A stretch of 64,000 bases of DNA from Gemmatimonadales bacterium (GTDB lineage Bacteria > Gemmatimonadota > Gemmatimonadetes > Palauibacterales > Palauibacteraceae). Made by a program: the position numbers and the translations under genes. Below, one piece after another: positions 41,366 through 50,286 of this stretch (its first letter is position 1; each line of letters opens with the position of its first letter). Where the stretch lies: positions 20,355 to 84,354 of the forward strand of contig DAOVWI010000001.1 of NCBI GenBank assembly GCA_030636765.1, read 5' to 3'. Under the pieces are notes generated by a model. The model searched no databases and had not been told where the DNA came from. It saw only the letters and a program-made list of their open reading frames with translations.

Positions 41366-43456
41366 GTGCACAGAATCGAAAAGGAATTCGCCGGCCGCAC
41401 GCTCGTCATGGAGACGGGCCGGATGGCAAGGCAAGCAGACGGCGCCGTCTTCATTCAGTTCGGGGATACGGCGGTACTCGTGACGGCGGTGGCGCAGCGA
41501 AAGCGCTCCCACCTTCCTTTCTTCCCGCTCACCATCGAGTACCGGGAGAAGACCTACGCCGCCGGCAAGTTCCCGGGCAGCTTCATCAAGCGCGAGGGAC
41601 GCCCGGGCGACAAGGCCACGGTTTCGGCTCGCCAGATTGATCGTCCGCTCCGCCCACTCTTCCCGGAGGACTACCGCAACGAGACGCAGGTTGCGTGCTT
41701 CGTGATCTCGGCGGATCAGGAGAACGACGCCGACGTGTGGGGCATGCTCGGCGCGTCCACGGCGATCATGCTCTCGTCCATCCCGTGGGAGGGACCGATC
41801 GCCGGAGTCCGGATCGGCCGGGTTGAAGACGAGTGGATCATCAACCCCACCTTCGAGGAGCTCGAGTTCTCCGACATGGACATCGTCGTGGCCGGCACCG
41901 AGGAATCGATCGTGATGGTCGAGGGTGCCGCGCTCGAGATCTCCGAGGAGGAGTTCGTCGAAGGGTTGAACCTGGCCCACGACGCCGTGCGCCAGCTGAT
42001 CGGTTTCCAGCGTGAGCTCGTCGAGATGGCCGGGGGTCCCTTCGAGAAGTTCGAGTACGACGTGATCGAGCTGCCGGAGGGCCTGGAGCCGGCAGTCGAG
42101 AGTCTTGCGGCGTCCCGGATCGAAGAGGCTCTCCGGATCGCCGACAAGGCCGAACGGGAGACGATGCTCCGGGGCCTACGTGTTGAGATCAAGGAGGCGC
42201 TCGAAGAGGAGTACGGCGAGGAGGTGTCGCACGTGGGCGGCGTGCTGCGAGAGATCGAGAAGAAGGCGATGCGCCGTCAGATCCTCGATGAGGACGTCAG
42301 GGTAGACGGTCGTGGCCTCGACGAGATCCGGGAGATCAGCTGCGAGACCAGCATACTGCCGCGGACGCACGGCTCGGCGCTCTTCACACGCGGCCAGACG
42401 CAGGCGCTGTGTGTCACGACGCTCGGCACGATCGCCGATGAGCAGCGGATGGACTCGATCGACATCCGCGACGAGACGTCCAAGTCGTTCATGCTTCACT
42501 ACAACTTCCCGCCTTTCTCGGTTGGGGAGGTACGGATGTTCCGCGGGCCTGGCCGGCGTGAGATCGGCCACGGGATGTTGGCCGAACGGGCGCTCCAGTC
42601 CCTGCTCCCACCGTACGATGAGTTCCCCTACACGCTCCGAGTCGTCTCGGACATTCTCGAGTCGAACGGATCGAGCTCGATGGCCTCGGTCTGCGGCGGA
42701 TCCCTGTCGCTGATGGATGCGGGAGTCCCGATGCGTGCCGCGTGCGCGGGCATCGCGATGGGCCTCATCAAAGAGGGGGAGCAGGTCGCCGTTCTCACCG
42801 ACATCCTCGGGGTCGAGGATGCTCTCGGAGACATGGACTTCAAGGTGGCGGGCACGGAGCGCGGGATCACGTCGATACAGATGGACATCAAGGCGAAGGG
42901 GCTTAGCGTCGAGACGATGCGGGAGGCGTTGGAGAGGGGCCGAAAGGCGCGTCTGAGCATCCTGGAGAGCATGAGCAAGGCGCTTGCCGCTCCGCGGGAA
43001 CAGATGTCGGAGTACGCGCCGCGCATCATTACCGTCCAGATCAATCCCGAGAAGATCGGCGAGATCATCGGCCCCAAGGGCAAGACGATCCGTGGCATCG
43101 AGGAGAGAACCGGGGCGAAGCTCAACATCGAGGACACCGGAATCGTCACGATCTCCGCGCTCTCCGGCGAGGCCAGCCAAGCGGCCCGCGAGATGGTGGA
43201 GGCGATCGTCGAAGAGCCGGAGGTGGGTCGCATATACGAGGGCGTCGTGAAGAACACGACCACGTTCGGTGCCTTTGTCGAGATCATCCCGGGCGTCGAG
43301 GGTCTGTGCCATATCTCGGAGCTGGAGGAGGGTCGAACCGAGAACACCGAGGACGTCGTCAAGCCGGGCGATGTGGTCCAGGTGAAGCTCCTCTCGGTCG
43401 ACGACCGCGGGCGGCTCAAGCTCTCGCGGCGAGCCGCGATGAACAGCGACAACTAG
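41366..43456 (+). CDS. pnp: Polynucleotide phosphorylase
   Basis: 3'-5' phosphorolytic exoribonuclease of the RNA degradosome. The 696 residues contain two RNase PH-like domains (AGKFPGSFIKREGRPGDKA in the first, RTHGSALFTRGQTQALCVTT in the second), an alpha-helical linker, a KH domain with EIIGPKGKTIRGIEERTG, and a C-terminal S1 domain with YEGVVKNTTTFGAFVEI. GTG 41366. The catalytic-site motif DILGVEDALGDMDFKVAGT is intact. Confidence 0.97.
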   Translation: MHRIEKEFAGRTLVMETGRMARQADGAVFIQFGDTAVLVTAVAQRKRSHLPFFPLTIEYREKTYAAGKFPGSFIKREGRPGDKATVSARQIDRPLRPLFPEDYRNETQVACFVISADQENDADVWGMLGASTAIMLSSIPWEGPIAGVRIGRVEDEWIINPTFEELEFSDMDIVVAGTEESIVMVEGAALEISEEEFVEGLNLAHDAVRQLIGFQRELVEMAGGPFEKFEYDVIELPEGLEPAVESLAASRIEEALRIADKAERETMLRGLRVEIKEALEEEYGEEVSHVGGVLREIEKKAMRRQILDEDVRVDGRGLDEIREISCETSILPRTHGSALFTRGQTQALCVTTLGTIADEQRMDSIDIRDETSKSFMLHYNFPPFSVGEVRMFRGPGRREIGHGMLAERALQSLLPPYDEFPYTLRVVSDILESNGSSSMASVCGGSLSLMDAGVPMRAACAGIAMGLIKEGEQVAVLTDILGVEDALGDMDFKVAGTERGITSIQMDIKAKGLSVETMREALERGRKARLSILESMSKALAAPREQMSEYAPRIITVQINPEKIGEIIGPKGKTIRGIEERTGAKLNIEDTGIVTISALSGEASQAAREMVEAIVEEPEVGRIYEGVVKNTTTFGAFVEIIPGVEGLCHISELEEGRTENTEDVVKPGDVVQVKLLSVDDRGRLKLSRRAAMNSDN

Positions 43457-43553
43457 TCGCCTGGCCGGGCGAAGCGCGACACGGGAGACCGTCGAGCTGG
43501 GATACCGGCTCGACGATGACGTCTGGTCGTGGAAGCGGGCCGACGGTCTGCGT

Positions 43554-44738
43554 GTGGCGTGGGAGCGGATCGAGACGGTCCGCTCCGTGGCCCTCGGCAT
43601 CTGGGTCGAGCACGGAGGAGCCCACGACGCCGATGATCGAAAAGGGCTGGCCCACCTCCTCGAGCACATGGTGTTCAAGGGCACGCGCACCCGTACCGCC
43701 CGCCGGATCGCAGTCGAGATCGAGCAGGTCGGAGGGTCGCTGGACGCCTACACGAGCCACGACCACACGGGCTACGTCGCTCGGGTGCCCGAGGAGCACC
43801 TGGAGATCGCGGTCGACGTGCTCGCGGATCTCGTGTTTCATCCAGCGCTCCGGCGGGACGATCTGCGGCTCGAGCGTGAGGTCATCCTCGAGGAGTTGGC
43901 CGGCCTGGAGGACTCCCCCGATCAACTCGTCTTCGAGCTTCACGGCGAGCAGCTTTATGGCAGCCACCCATACGGGCGCTCGATTCTGGGTACGGCCCGG
44001 ACGGTCGCCTCGATTGGCACGGAAGATCTCGAGCGCCTCCAAGCATCGGCGTACGTGCCCGGCAACTGCGTCATTGCCGCAGCCGGGCGTCTGACGAGCG
44101 AACGCCTCCTGGAGGCTGTCGATCGGCGAGTGCCCAAAGCCGGTGAGCCTGCCCGCCGCGACCTCCCGCCTCTCGGTCCCGGATCGGCCGGCTTTCGCCT
44201 GGTCGAGCGGCCCGGCGGCCGCCAGTCGCATGTCGTGGTGGGCGCCCTGGCCGTGCCGCACTCCAGCCCGCTTCGCTACGCGGTGATCCTGGTGGAGGCC
44301 GCGCTGGGTGGTGGGATGAGCTCTCGGCTCTTTCAGCACATCCGCGAGGACCTGGGCCTTGCCTACAGCGTCTACAGCTATCACGCGTTCTATCGGGCCG
44401 CTGGGCACGTGGGTGCCTATCTGGGCACGCGGCCCGAGACGGCGGAGCGGGCCCGGGAGGCGCTGATCTCGGAGCTGCGGGCGGTCGCCGAGGAGGGCCT
44501 GACTTCCGAGGAAGTGGAGCAGATGAAACGGCAACTGAAGGGACAGCTGCTCGTCGGCCTGGAGTCCACCGTGTCGCGGATGCAGCGTCTGGCTGGTCTG
44601 TCGCTCTACCGCGAGCCGTACATTACCCTCGACGAGCTGGCGGACCGCATCGACGGCATCACGCCCGAGCAGATCGCGGAAGCGGCCGCGTTCTTTCATC
44701 CGGATCGCCTCTCCGTGTTGGAGTTGCGGCCGGCCTAG
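43554..44738 (+). CDS. M16-family zinc peptidase (pitrilysin/insulinase type)
   Basis: A 394-residue half-length M16 protease with the inverted zinc motif HLLEH (H34, E37, H38, counted from GTG 43554) and the distal glutamate in REVILEELAGLEDSP. The C-terminal domain has GGMSSRLFQHIREDLGLAYSVYSY. Position after pnp is common for this YmxG-like protein. The start is unsettled: conserved residues (WKRADGLRVAW) occur upstream of 43554, but there is no ATG, GTG or TTG in that frame back to the pnp stop, only CTG at 43461, 43497 and 43548. Confidence 0.88.
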   Translation: MAWERIETVRSVALGIWVEHGGAHDADDRKGLAHLLEHMVFKGTRTRTARRIAVEIEQVGGSLDAYTSHDHTGYVARVPEEHLEIAVDVLADLVFHPALRRDDLRLEREVILEELAGLEDSPDQLVFELHGEQLYGSHPYGRSILGTARTVASIGTEDLERLQASAYVPGNCVIAAAGRLTSERLLEAVDRRVPKAGEPARRDLPPLGPGSAGFRLVERPGGRQSHVVVGALAVPHSSPLRYAVILVEAALGGGMSSRLFQHIREDLGLAYSVYSYHAFYRAAGHVGAYLGTRPETAERAREALISELRAVAEEGLTSEEVEQMKRQLKGQLLVGLESTVSRMQRLAGLSLYREPYITLDELADRIDGITPEQIAEAAAFFHPDRLSVLELRPA

Positions 44739-44788
44739 CCTGCCAGAGAGCCGTCGAAGGGGTACGGTGGGCCACCAAGGAGGACTTC

Positions 44789-45901
44789 ATGATCGTCGGC
44801 GTGCCGAAGGAGATCAAAGCCAACGAGAACCGGGTCGCCCTCGTTCCGGCTGGAGCGGAGACGCTGTCGAGCCGCGGACACACGGTGCTCGTGGAGTCTG
44901 GGGCCGGCGATGGAAGCGGCTTCTCCGACGGAGCCTATGAGAGGGTCGGGGCGCGCGTTGTCGACGCAGCGGCGGCCGTGTGGTCCGAGGCCGAGATGAT
45001 CCTGAAGGTCAAGGAGCCGGTGCCCGAGGAGCACGAGCGAATCCGCGAGGATCAGGTCGTGTTCACGTACTTCCATTTTGCGGCTGATGAGGGGCTTACG
45101 CGCGGCCTGATGGAGAGCGGTGGCGTGGCGATCGCTTACGAGACGGTCCAACTGCCGGATGGCGAGCTCCCGCTGCTCACGCCGATGTCCGAGGTCGCGG
45201 GACGCATGGCGGTGCAGGAGGGGGCCAAGTACCTGGAGAAGTCGAGCGGCGGCAACGGGATCCTGCTGGGAGGGGTTCCGGGCGTGTTGCCCGCCAAGGT
45301 GGTGATCCTCGGGGGTGGGGTCGTGGGCAGCAACGCGGCCCGGATCGCCGCGGGCTTCGGCGCTCACGTCACGATCCTGGACGTCAACCTGGAAAGGCTG
45401 CGCTACCTGGCCGACGTCATGCCCGCCAACGTCGACACTCTCTTCTCCAACCGTCACACGATTCTCGAGCAGCTCGAAGGGGCCGACCTGCTGGTGGGCG
45501 CCGTTCTCGTCCCGGGGGCCAAGGCGCCGAGCCTGGTGCGGCGGGAGGATCTGAAGCGGATGAAGGATGGCTCGGTGATCGTGGACGTCGCGGTGGATCA
45601 AGGAGGGTGCGTGGAAACCGTCCACCCGACCACGCACTCGGATCCCGTGTACGTGATCGACGGTGTCGTGCACTATGGTGTGTCGAACATGCCGGGAGCC
45701 GTTCCGCGAACGTCTACACTGGCCCTGACGAATGCGACCTTCCCGTATGTCCTCGAGCTGGCCGACAACGGATGGCGCACCGCCTGCCGGGAGAACCCGC
45801 CGCTTGCGCTCGGAGTCAACGTGGCGTACGGGCAGTGCACGTACGCAGCGGTCGCGGAGGCGTTTGGCCTGGAGCACTCGTCCCTCGAAGACATCATCTG
45901 A
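44789..45901 (+). CDS. ald: Alanine dehydrogenase
   Basis: NAD-dependent conversion of alanine to pyruvate and ammonia. The 370-residue protein begins IVGVPKEIKANENRVALVP and has KVKEPVPEE, YETVQLPDGELPLLTPMSEV and AGRMAVQEG, the Rossmann loop VVILGGGVVGSNAARIAAG, and NMPGAVPRTSTLALTNATFPY, all diagnostic. A strong AAGGAGG lies before the ATG. Together with leucine dehydrogenase at 3.3 kb it links amino acids to central carbon metabolism. Confidence 0.96.
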   Translation: MIVGVPKEIKANENRVALVPAGAETLSSRGHTVLVESGAGDGSGFSDGAYERVGARVVDAAAAVWSEAEMILKVKEPVPEEHERIREDQVVFTYFHFAADEGLTRGLMESGGVAIAYETVQLPDGELPLLTPMSEVAGRMAVQEGAKYLEKSSGGNGILLGGVPGVLPAKVVILGGGVVGSNAARIAAGFGAHVTILDVNLERLRYLADVMPANVDTLFSNRHTILEQLEGADLLVGAVLVPGAKAPSLVRREDLKRMKDGSVIVDVAVDQGGCVETVHPTTHSDPVYVIDGVVHYGVSNMPGAVPRTSTLALTNATFPYVLELADNGWRTACRENPPLALGVNVAYGQCTYAAVAEAFGLEHSSLEDII

Positions 45902-45991
45902 AGAGTGCGCGAGCCGCTTTCGTCTCGAGTGGTCCGACTTTACATTGCCCGCGATTGCCCGCGGCCGTCTCTCATCTGACCGGAATTCTGC

Positions 45992-47026
45992 ATGTTCAAG
46001 TGGCTGAGTAGGGGCAGCCTGCTGCCGATCAACGACATCGGTGTCGACCTCGGCACTGCGAACACGCTCGTCTATGTAAAGGGCGAAGGGATCGTCCTGA
46101 ACGAGCCGTCCGTGGTCGCCGTCGACAAGAGCACGGGCAAGCCGAAGGAGTACGGTCTCGAGGCGAAGCGCATGCTGGGGCGGACACCCAGTGGGATCGA
46201 AGCGGTCCGTCCGTTGAAGGATGGCGTGATCGCGGACGTCGACGTTACGGAGGATATGCTTCGGCACTTCCTCAAAGCGGTCACCTCGAACCGGTTCTTC
46301 AGGATCCGGCCCCGGGTGGTTGTCGGAGTGCCTTCCGGAATCACCGAGCTCGAGCGAAGGGCCGTCCGGTCCAGCGCCCACGCGGCCGGCGCCAAGGAGG
46401 TGTACATGGTCTCCGAGCCGATGGCCGCCGCGATCGGGGTCGGCCTGCCCGTTGAGACGCCCACCGGGAACATGATCATCGATGTCGGCGGTGGGACTAC
46501 GGAGATCGCGGTCATCGCGCTTTCGGGATCGGTGGCCGACACGGCGATCCGGGTGGGCGGCGACGAGCTGGATTTGGCGATCGTGACCTTCCTGCGAAAG
46601 AACTACAATCTTCTGATCGGTGAGCCCACGGCGGAGGGGATCAAGATCCAGATCGGTTCGGCGTATCCGACCGACGAGGAACGCGAGATGGTGGTGAAGG
46701 GCCGTGACCTCGTATCCGGGATCCCGAAGACGGTCCGGGTGCACTCGGCTGAGATCCGGGAGTGCATACAGGAGCCTATTCAGGCGATCGTGGCTGCCGT
46801 GCGGCGCGCTCTCGAGATGACGCCGCCGGAGCTGTCCTCGGACATCGTCGATCGCGGGATCGTGATGACGGGAGGCGGGGCGCTGGTGCGCGGCCTGGAC
46901 ATGTTGCTTCGCGAGGAGACCGGTCTGCCGATCCATGTCGACGAAGAGCCCCTCACCTGCGTGGTGCGCGGCACGGGGCGCATCCTGGATGACCTTCAGC
47001 GCTATCGGAGCGTGCTTGTCCACTGA
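45992..47026 (+). CDS. mreB: Rod shape-determining protein MreB
   Basis: Actin-like filament that guides lateral wall synthesis at the inner membrane. The 344-residue protein has DIGVDLGTANTLVYVKGEGI (phosphate 1), DVGGGTTEIAVIAL (phosphate 2) and IVMTGGGALVRGLDMLL (adenosine), plus SEPMAAAIGVGLPV. First gene of the mreB-mreC-mreD-mrdA-rodA cluster. A weak promoter-like TACATT at 45941-45946 lies upstream. Confidence 0.97.
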   Translation: MFKWLSRGSLLPINDIGVDLGTANTLVYVKGEGIVLNEPSVVAVDKSTGKPKEYGLEAKRMLGRTPSGIEAVRPLKDGVIADVDVTEDMLRHFLKAVTSNRFFRIRPRVVVGVPSGITELERRAVRSSAHAAGAKEVYMVSEPMAAAIGVGLPVETPTGNMIIDVGGGTTEIAVIALSGSVADTAIRVGGDELDLAIVTFLRKNYNLLIGEPTAEGIKIQIGSAYPTDEEREMVVKGRDLVSGIPKTVRVHSAEIRECIQEPIQAIVAAVRRALEMTPPELSSDIVDRGIVMTGGGALVRGLDMLLREETGLPIHVDEEPLTCVVRGTGRILDDLQRYRSVLVH

Positions 47027-47045
47027 CCTCATCGGCTGAAGCGAA

Positions 47046-47873
47046 ATGTCCAGCCCCCTGCGGTATGTGCCGATCGACCGCCCTGCGCGGGGTCGGGATC
47101 TCTCGGTTCTGGCGGTTCTCGTGGCTCTTTCCCTGGGATTTGTTGCGCTGAGCCCGGAGCGGCAGGTATTTGTTTCACAACGGCTTCAGTCCACTGTCCT
47201 CTACCCGTTTATCAAACTGCACGAGGCCTTCACGGAACACGCGGTCACGATGGGTCGGGTAGCGCGCCTGACCGAGGAGCGAAATTCGCTGGCGGCCGAG
47301 CTGGCCGCGATGCGGCGTGCCGCCTCCCAGGTCGGAGACCTCCGCGGCCTTCTCGCGCTGGACGCTCTGCAGACGGGCGATTTCCTGCTGGCGGACCTCG
47401 TCCCGGGCCGGCCGCACATCGGTGAGTCGCACAGCTTCCTGGTGACGAAGGGCCGTCGAGACGGCGTCGATCCCCCCGTGGGCGTGATCGCCGGCAGCGG
47501 CCTCGTCGGCATCGTTCGCTCGGCTCGGTCGGGAGCGGCCGCCGGTGACTTCTGGACCCACCCCGAGTTTCGGGTCAGCGTGCGAACCGAGTCCGGCGAC
47601 GCCGTCGGGATCGTTCGACCCTGGCGAGACGACAACGGACACTTCGTCATGGAACTGGAGGGAACCCCGTATCAGGAGGAGGTGCCGGTGGGCTCGCTGC
47701 TCGTGACCTCCGGTGTGGCCGGGCTGTATCCGGCCGGTGTTCCCGTCGGCATCGTGAGGGCGGTGTCCGAGGTGCGCGTGGGCTGGGCGAAGAGCTACCT
47801 GGTGGAGCCCGCGGCGCGGCCGGAACAGGCCGGCGTGGTGCTTCTGTGGCGCCGCCCTCCCGCGCCCGAGTAA
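47046..47873 (+). CDS. mreC: Rod shape-determining protein MreC
   Basis: Bitopic elongasome protein of 275 residues: cytoplasmic N-terminus, one membrane helix (about 18-36, DLSVLAVLVALSLGFVALS), a coiled coil (about 65-95, RLTEERNSLAAELAAMRRAA) and a periplasmic double beta-barrel with GVIAGSGLVGIVRSARSG, VTSGVAGLYPAGVPVGIV. It links MreB to PBP2. ATG 47046 is 19 nt after mreB. Confidence 0.92.
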   Translation: MSSPLRYVPIDRPARGRDLSVLAVLVALSLGFVALSPERQVFVSQRLQSTVLYPFIKLHEAFTEHAVTMGRVARLTEERNSLAAELAAMRRAASQVGDLRGLLALDALQTGDFLLADLVPGRPHIGESHSFLVTKGRRDGVDPPVGVIAGSGLVGIVRSARSGAAAGDFWTHPEFRVSVRTESGDAVGIVRPWRDDNGHFVMELEGTPYQEEVPVGSLLVTSGVAGLYPAGVPVGIVRAVSEVRVGWAKSYLVEPAARPEQAGVVLLWRRPPAPE

Positions 47874-47911
47874 CGGGCCGCGTCTCCCCCGTCGGCTAAA
47901 CGGCTAAACGG

Positions 47912-48382
47912 ATGGCGCAGCCGGGCCTGAGGAACGCCTTACTCCTGTTCGTTCTCATCGTTCTGCATTTCTCGCTCAGACCGCTCTTCATGGAGTGGCC
48001 CGTAGCTCCGGACCTGCTCACCGCCGCGGTGTTGCTCGGATCCCTGTCGCTGCGGGCCGGCAACGCCGCTCTTCTGGGCTTCACCCTCGGCTTGCTTGAC
48101 GAAGCCATCGGCCTGGCAGGGGGCTGGACACCCCTGTTGTATACGTTGGCGGGGTTCGGGGGCGCCCGCTTTCGAGATGTGATCTTCGCGGATGTGCGGT
48201 TCTTCGTGCCGTTGTATCTTTTTTTGGCGACGTGGCTAATCCAAGTGGGCATCGCGGTGCTCACGGGGTCACTCGACGTGACCACCGGTCTCGTGATCGC
48301 TCCGGCGGACGCACTGCTCACGGCGATGGTCGGAGGGCTGGCCGAGAGGCAGCTGAGGCGGCTCTCGTCGACGTCGACTTAG
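47912..48382 (+). CDS. mreD: Rod shape-determining protein MreD
   Basis: A 156-residue, very hydrophobic protein with about five membrane helices and no catalytic motifs, as usual for MreD. Identification rests on its size, topology and place between mreC and the PBP2 gene. The GFTLGLLDEAIG segment resembles the conserved GxxxGLLxD region of the family. An ATG at 47912 follows a short spacer with a duplicated CGGCTAAA. Confidence 0.85.
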   Translation: MAQPGLRNALLLFVLIVLHFSLRPLFMEWPVAPDLLTAAVLLGSLSLRAGNAALLGFTLGLLDEAIGLAGGWTPLLYTLAGFGGARFRDVIFADVRFFVPLYLFLATWLIQVGIAVLTGSLDVTTGLVIAPADALLTAMVGGLAERQLRRLSSTST

Positions 48383-48399
48383 CCGTAGAAGGAGAGGGC

Positions 48400-50286
48400 T
48401 TGGCGGAAGCAGGCCAAACCGGAAAGAGTCGGAGAAGGGGGGTGGCGGCTGAGGGGCTTCTGCTCGGAGTGTTCGCGCTTCTTGGTCTCGTCTTTTTTCG
48501 CCTGCAGGTGTTGCGAAGCAGTACGTTCGAGCTGCGCTCGCAGGAGAACCGGCTCCGCGCGATCACGGTCCCAGCCCCGCGGGGGACGATCTACGATCGC
48601 CATGGCCGCATCATCGCGGAAAACGTCCCCGGCTACTCCATCTCTCTCCTGCCGGGCAGTTCCGACACGCTGAGGGCCACCCTCGACCGGCTCGCGTCCT
48701 ACCTCCACCTCTCGGAAGCCGAGCGCGAGGTTCTTCTCGCCAAGCATGCGCGGTTCCCGAACCAGCCCCTTGTCGTCAGGGATGATGCTTCGTTCGCGGA
48801 GGTATCAGCTATCGAGGAGCGCCGGCCGGAGTTTCCTCGTGCGGTCGTGGAGATGCGGCCGCGGCGCCATTACCCGGCGGCTCGAGCGATCGCACACCTC
48901 GTCGGCTACGTCGGGGAGATCAGCGAGGTGGAGCTGCAACGGCCCAAATACCTCGGCTACGATCCGGGGCGGATCGTCGGGAAGGACGGGATCGAGCGGC
49001 AGTATGAGGCCACGCTCGGAGGCGTCCCTGGGGTGCGTTTCGTTGAGGTGAACGCTCTCGGCTCGATCGTCGGCGATTTCGGTCCCAGACCCGCCATCGA
49101 GGTGCGTCCGGGCACGGACCTGACGATCGGACTGGACCTCGCGCTGCAGCAATACGTCGACTCGATCTTTCCGGAGGGAATGCGGGGAGGCGTCGTGGCG
49201 CTGGATCCGAGCAGCGGCGACGTCCTCGTGCTCTACAGCCATCCCACCTTCGATCCCAACGCGTTCATCGGCGGGATCGACGTGGGGCTCTGGCGGTCGC
49301 TCCGGGACGATCCGGCCCACCCGCTCCTCAACCGCGTTTCGACCGCGTCCTACCCTCCGGGCTCGATCTTCAAGCTGATTGTCGCGGCTGCCGGAATGGC
49401 CGATGGGAAACTTTCGATCTCCTCCTATATGCCGACGGCCTGTGGGGGCGGACTCGCCTACGGCAACCGGTTCTTCCGGTGCTGGAAACCGGGCGGTCAC
49501 GGTCTGCTGAGCCTCGCCGACGCCATTCAGGAGAGCTGCAACGTGTACTTCTACCAGGCGGGGATGCGAGTCGGGCTAGACGACCTGCTCGCTGCGGCGA
49601 CGCGGTACGGTTTCCACGACCCGACCGGGATCGACCTGCCGTACGAGACGTCGGGCGTCTTCCCTTCCTCCCGGGAGTGGTTCGATGAACGCTACGGAAC
49701 GCGCGGATGGACGCAGTCGGTCGTGCTCAACCTCTCGATTGGACAGGGCGAGAACCAGCAATCGCTGCTCAGGATGGCCCAGTTCTATTCGGCGCTCGCC
49801 ACCGGAGGATCACCGGTCGTGCCTCACATCGTTCGCAGCGAGGGCCTGGCCGGGCGGCGTGCGACGTGGGAGCTTGATCTGACGGAGGCCCGCCGCCGAC
49901 AGCTAGTAGCGGCGCTCACCGCCGTGGTGAACGAGCCCGGCGGCACCGCGTATCCGTACCGATCCACCCGCTGGAGGATCGCGGGCAAGACGGGCACCGC
50001 CCAGAACCCCCAGGGCCTGCCGCACTCCTGGTTCGTGGGCTTCGCTCCCCCCGAGGACCCGGAGATCGTCATCGCCGCCATCGTCGAGTTCGGTCACCCC
50101 GACAACCAGGTCTCGCTTGCCGTGCCGTACGGCATCGGGATCGTGGAGCGCTATCTGGACTCCCTCTACCCGGAGGTGCCGTTCCGCAGGGAGGCGCGCG
50201 TGGAGGAGCCGCCTGCCGCGGCGGCCGGCATCGACGAGGCCGAAGCGGTGCTGGATCGAGGCGTGAGTGACGGGGACACGCCGTGA
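48400..50286 (+). CDS. mrdA: Penicillin-binding protein 2 (elongasome transpeptidase)
   Basis: Cross-links peptidoglycan in lateral growth. The 628-residue protein has one membrane helix (about 14-33), the PBP dimer domain with PRGTIYDRHGRIIAENVPGY and VGRIVGKDGIERQYE-like region, and a transpeptidase domain with S322-x-x-K325 (PPGSIFKLI), the SCN triad and KTGTAQN. TTG 48400 is chosen because AAGGAGAGG lies just before it; the longer frame overlaps mreD. A final acidic tail (GIDEAEAVLDRGVSDGD) is unusual. rodA overlaps its stop by 4 bp. Confidence 0.94.
   Translation: MAEAGQTGKSRRRGVAAEGLLLGVFALLGLVFFRLQVLRSSTFELRSQENRLRAITVPAPRGTIYDRHGRIIAENVPGYSISLLPGSSDTLRATLDRLASYLHLSEAEREVLLAKHARFPNQPLVVRDDASFAEVSAIEERRPEFPRAVVEMRPRRHYPAARAIAHLVGYVGEISEVELQRPKYLGYDPGRIVGKDGIERQYEATLGGVPGVRFVEVNALGSIVGDFGPRPAIEVRPGTDLTIGLDLALQQYVDSIFPEGMRGGVVALDPSSGDVLVLYSHPTFDPNAFIGGIDVGLWRSLRDDPAHPLLNRVSTASYPPGSIFKLIVAAAGMADGKLSISSYMPTACGGGLAYGNRFFRCWKPGGHGLLSLADAIQESCNVYFYQAGMRVGLDDLLAAATRYGFHDPTGIDLPYETSGVFPSSREWFDERYGTRGWTQSVVLNLSIGQGENQQSLLRMAQFYSALATGGSPVVPHIVRSEGLAGRRATWELDLTEARRRQLVAALTAVVNEPGGTAYPYRSTRWRIAGKTGTAQNPQGLPHSWFVGFAPPEDPEIVIAAIVEFGHPDNQVSLAVPYGIGIVERYLDSLYPEVPFRREARVEEPPAAAAGIDEAEAVLDRGVSDGDTP

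Noticed and set aside
45918..45946. Promoter for mreB (TTTCGT-17-TACATT)
   Set aside because: The -35 matches the consensus poorly and the site was not supported by anything else, so it was left out of the feature list.
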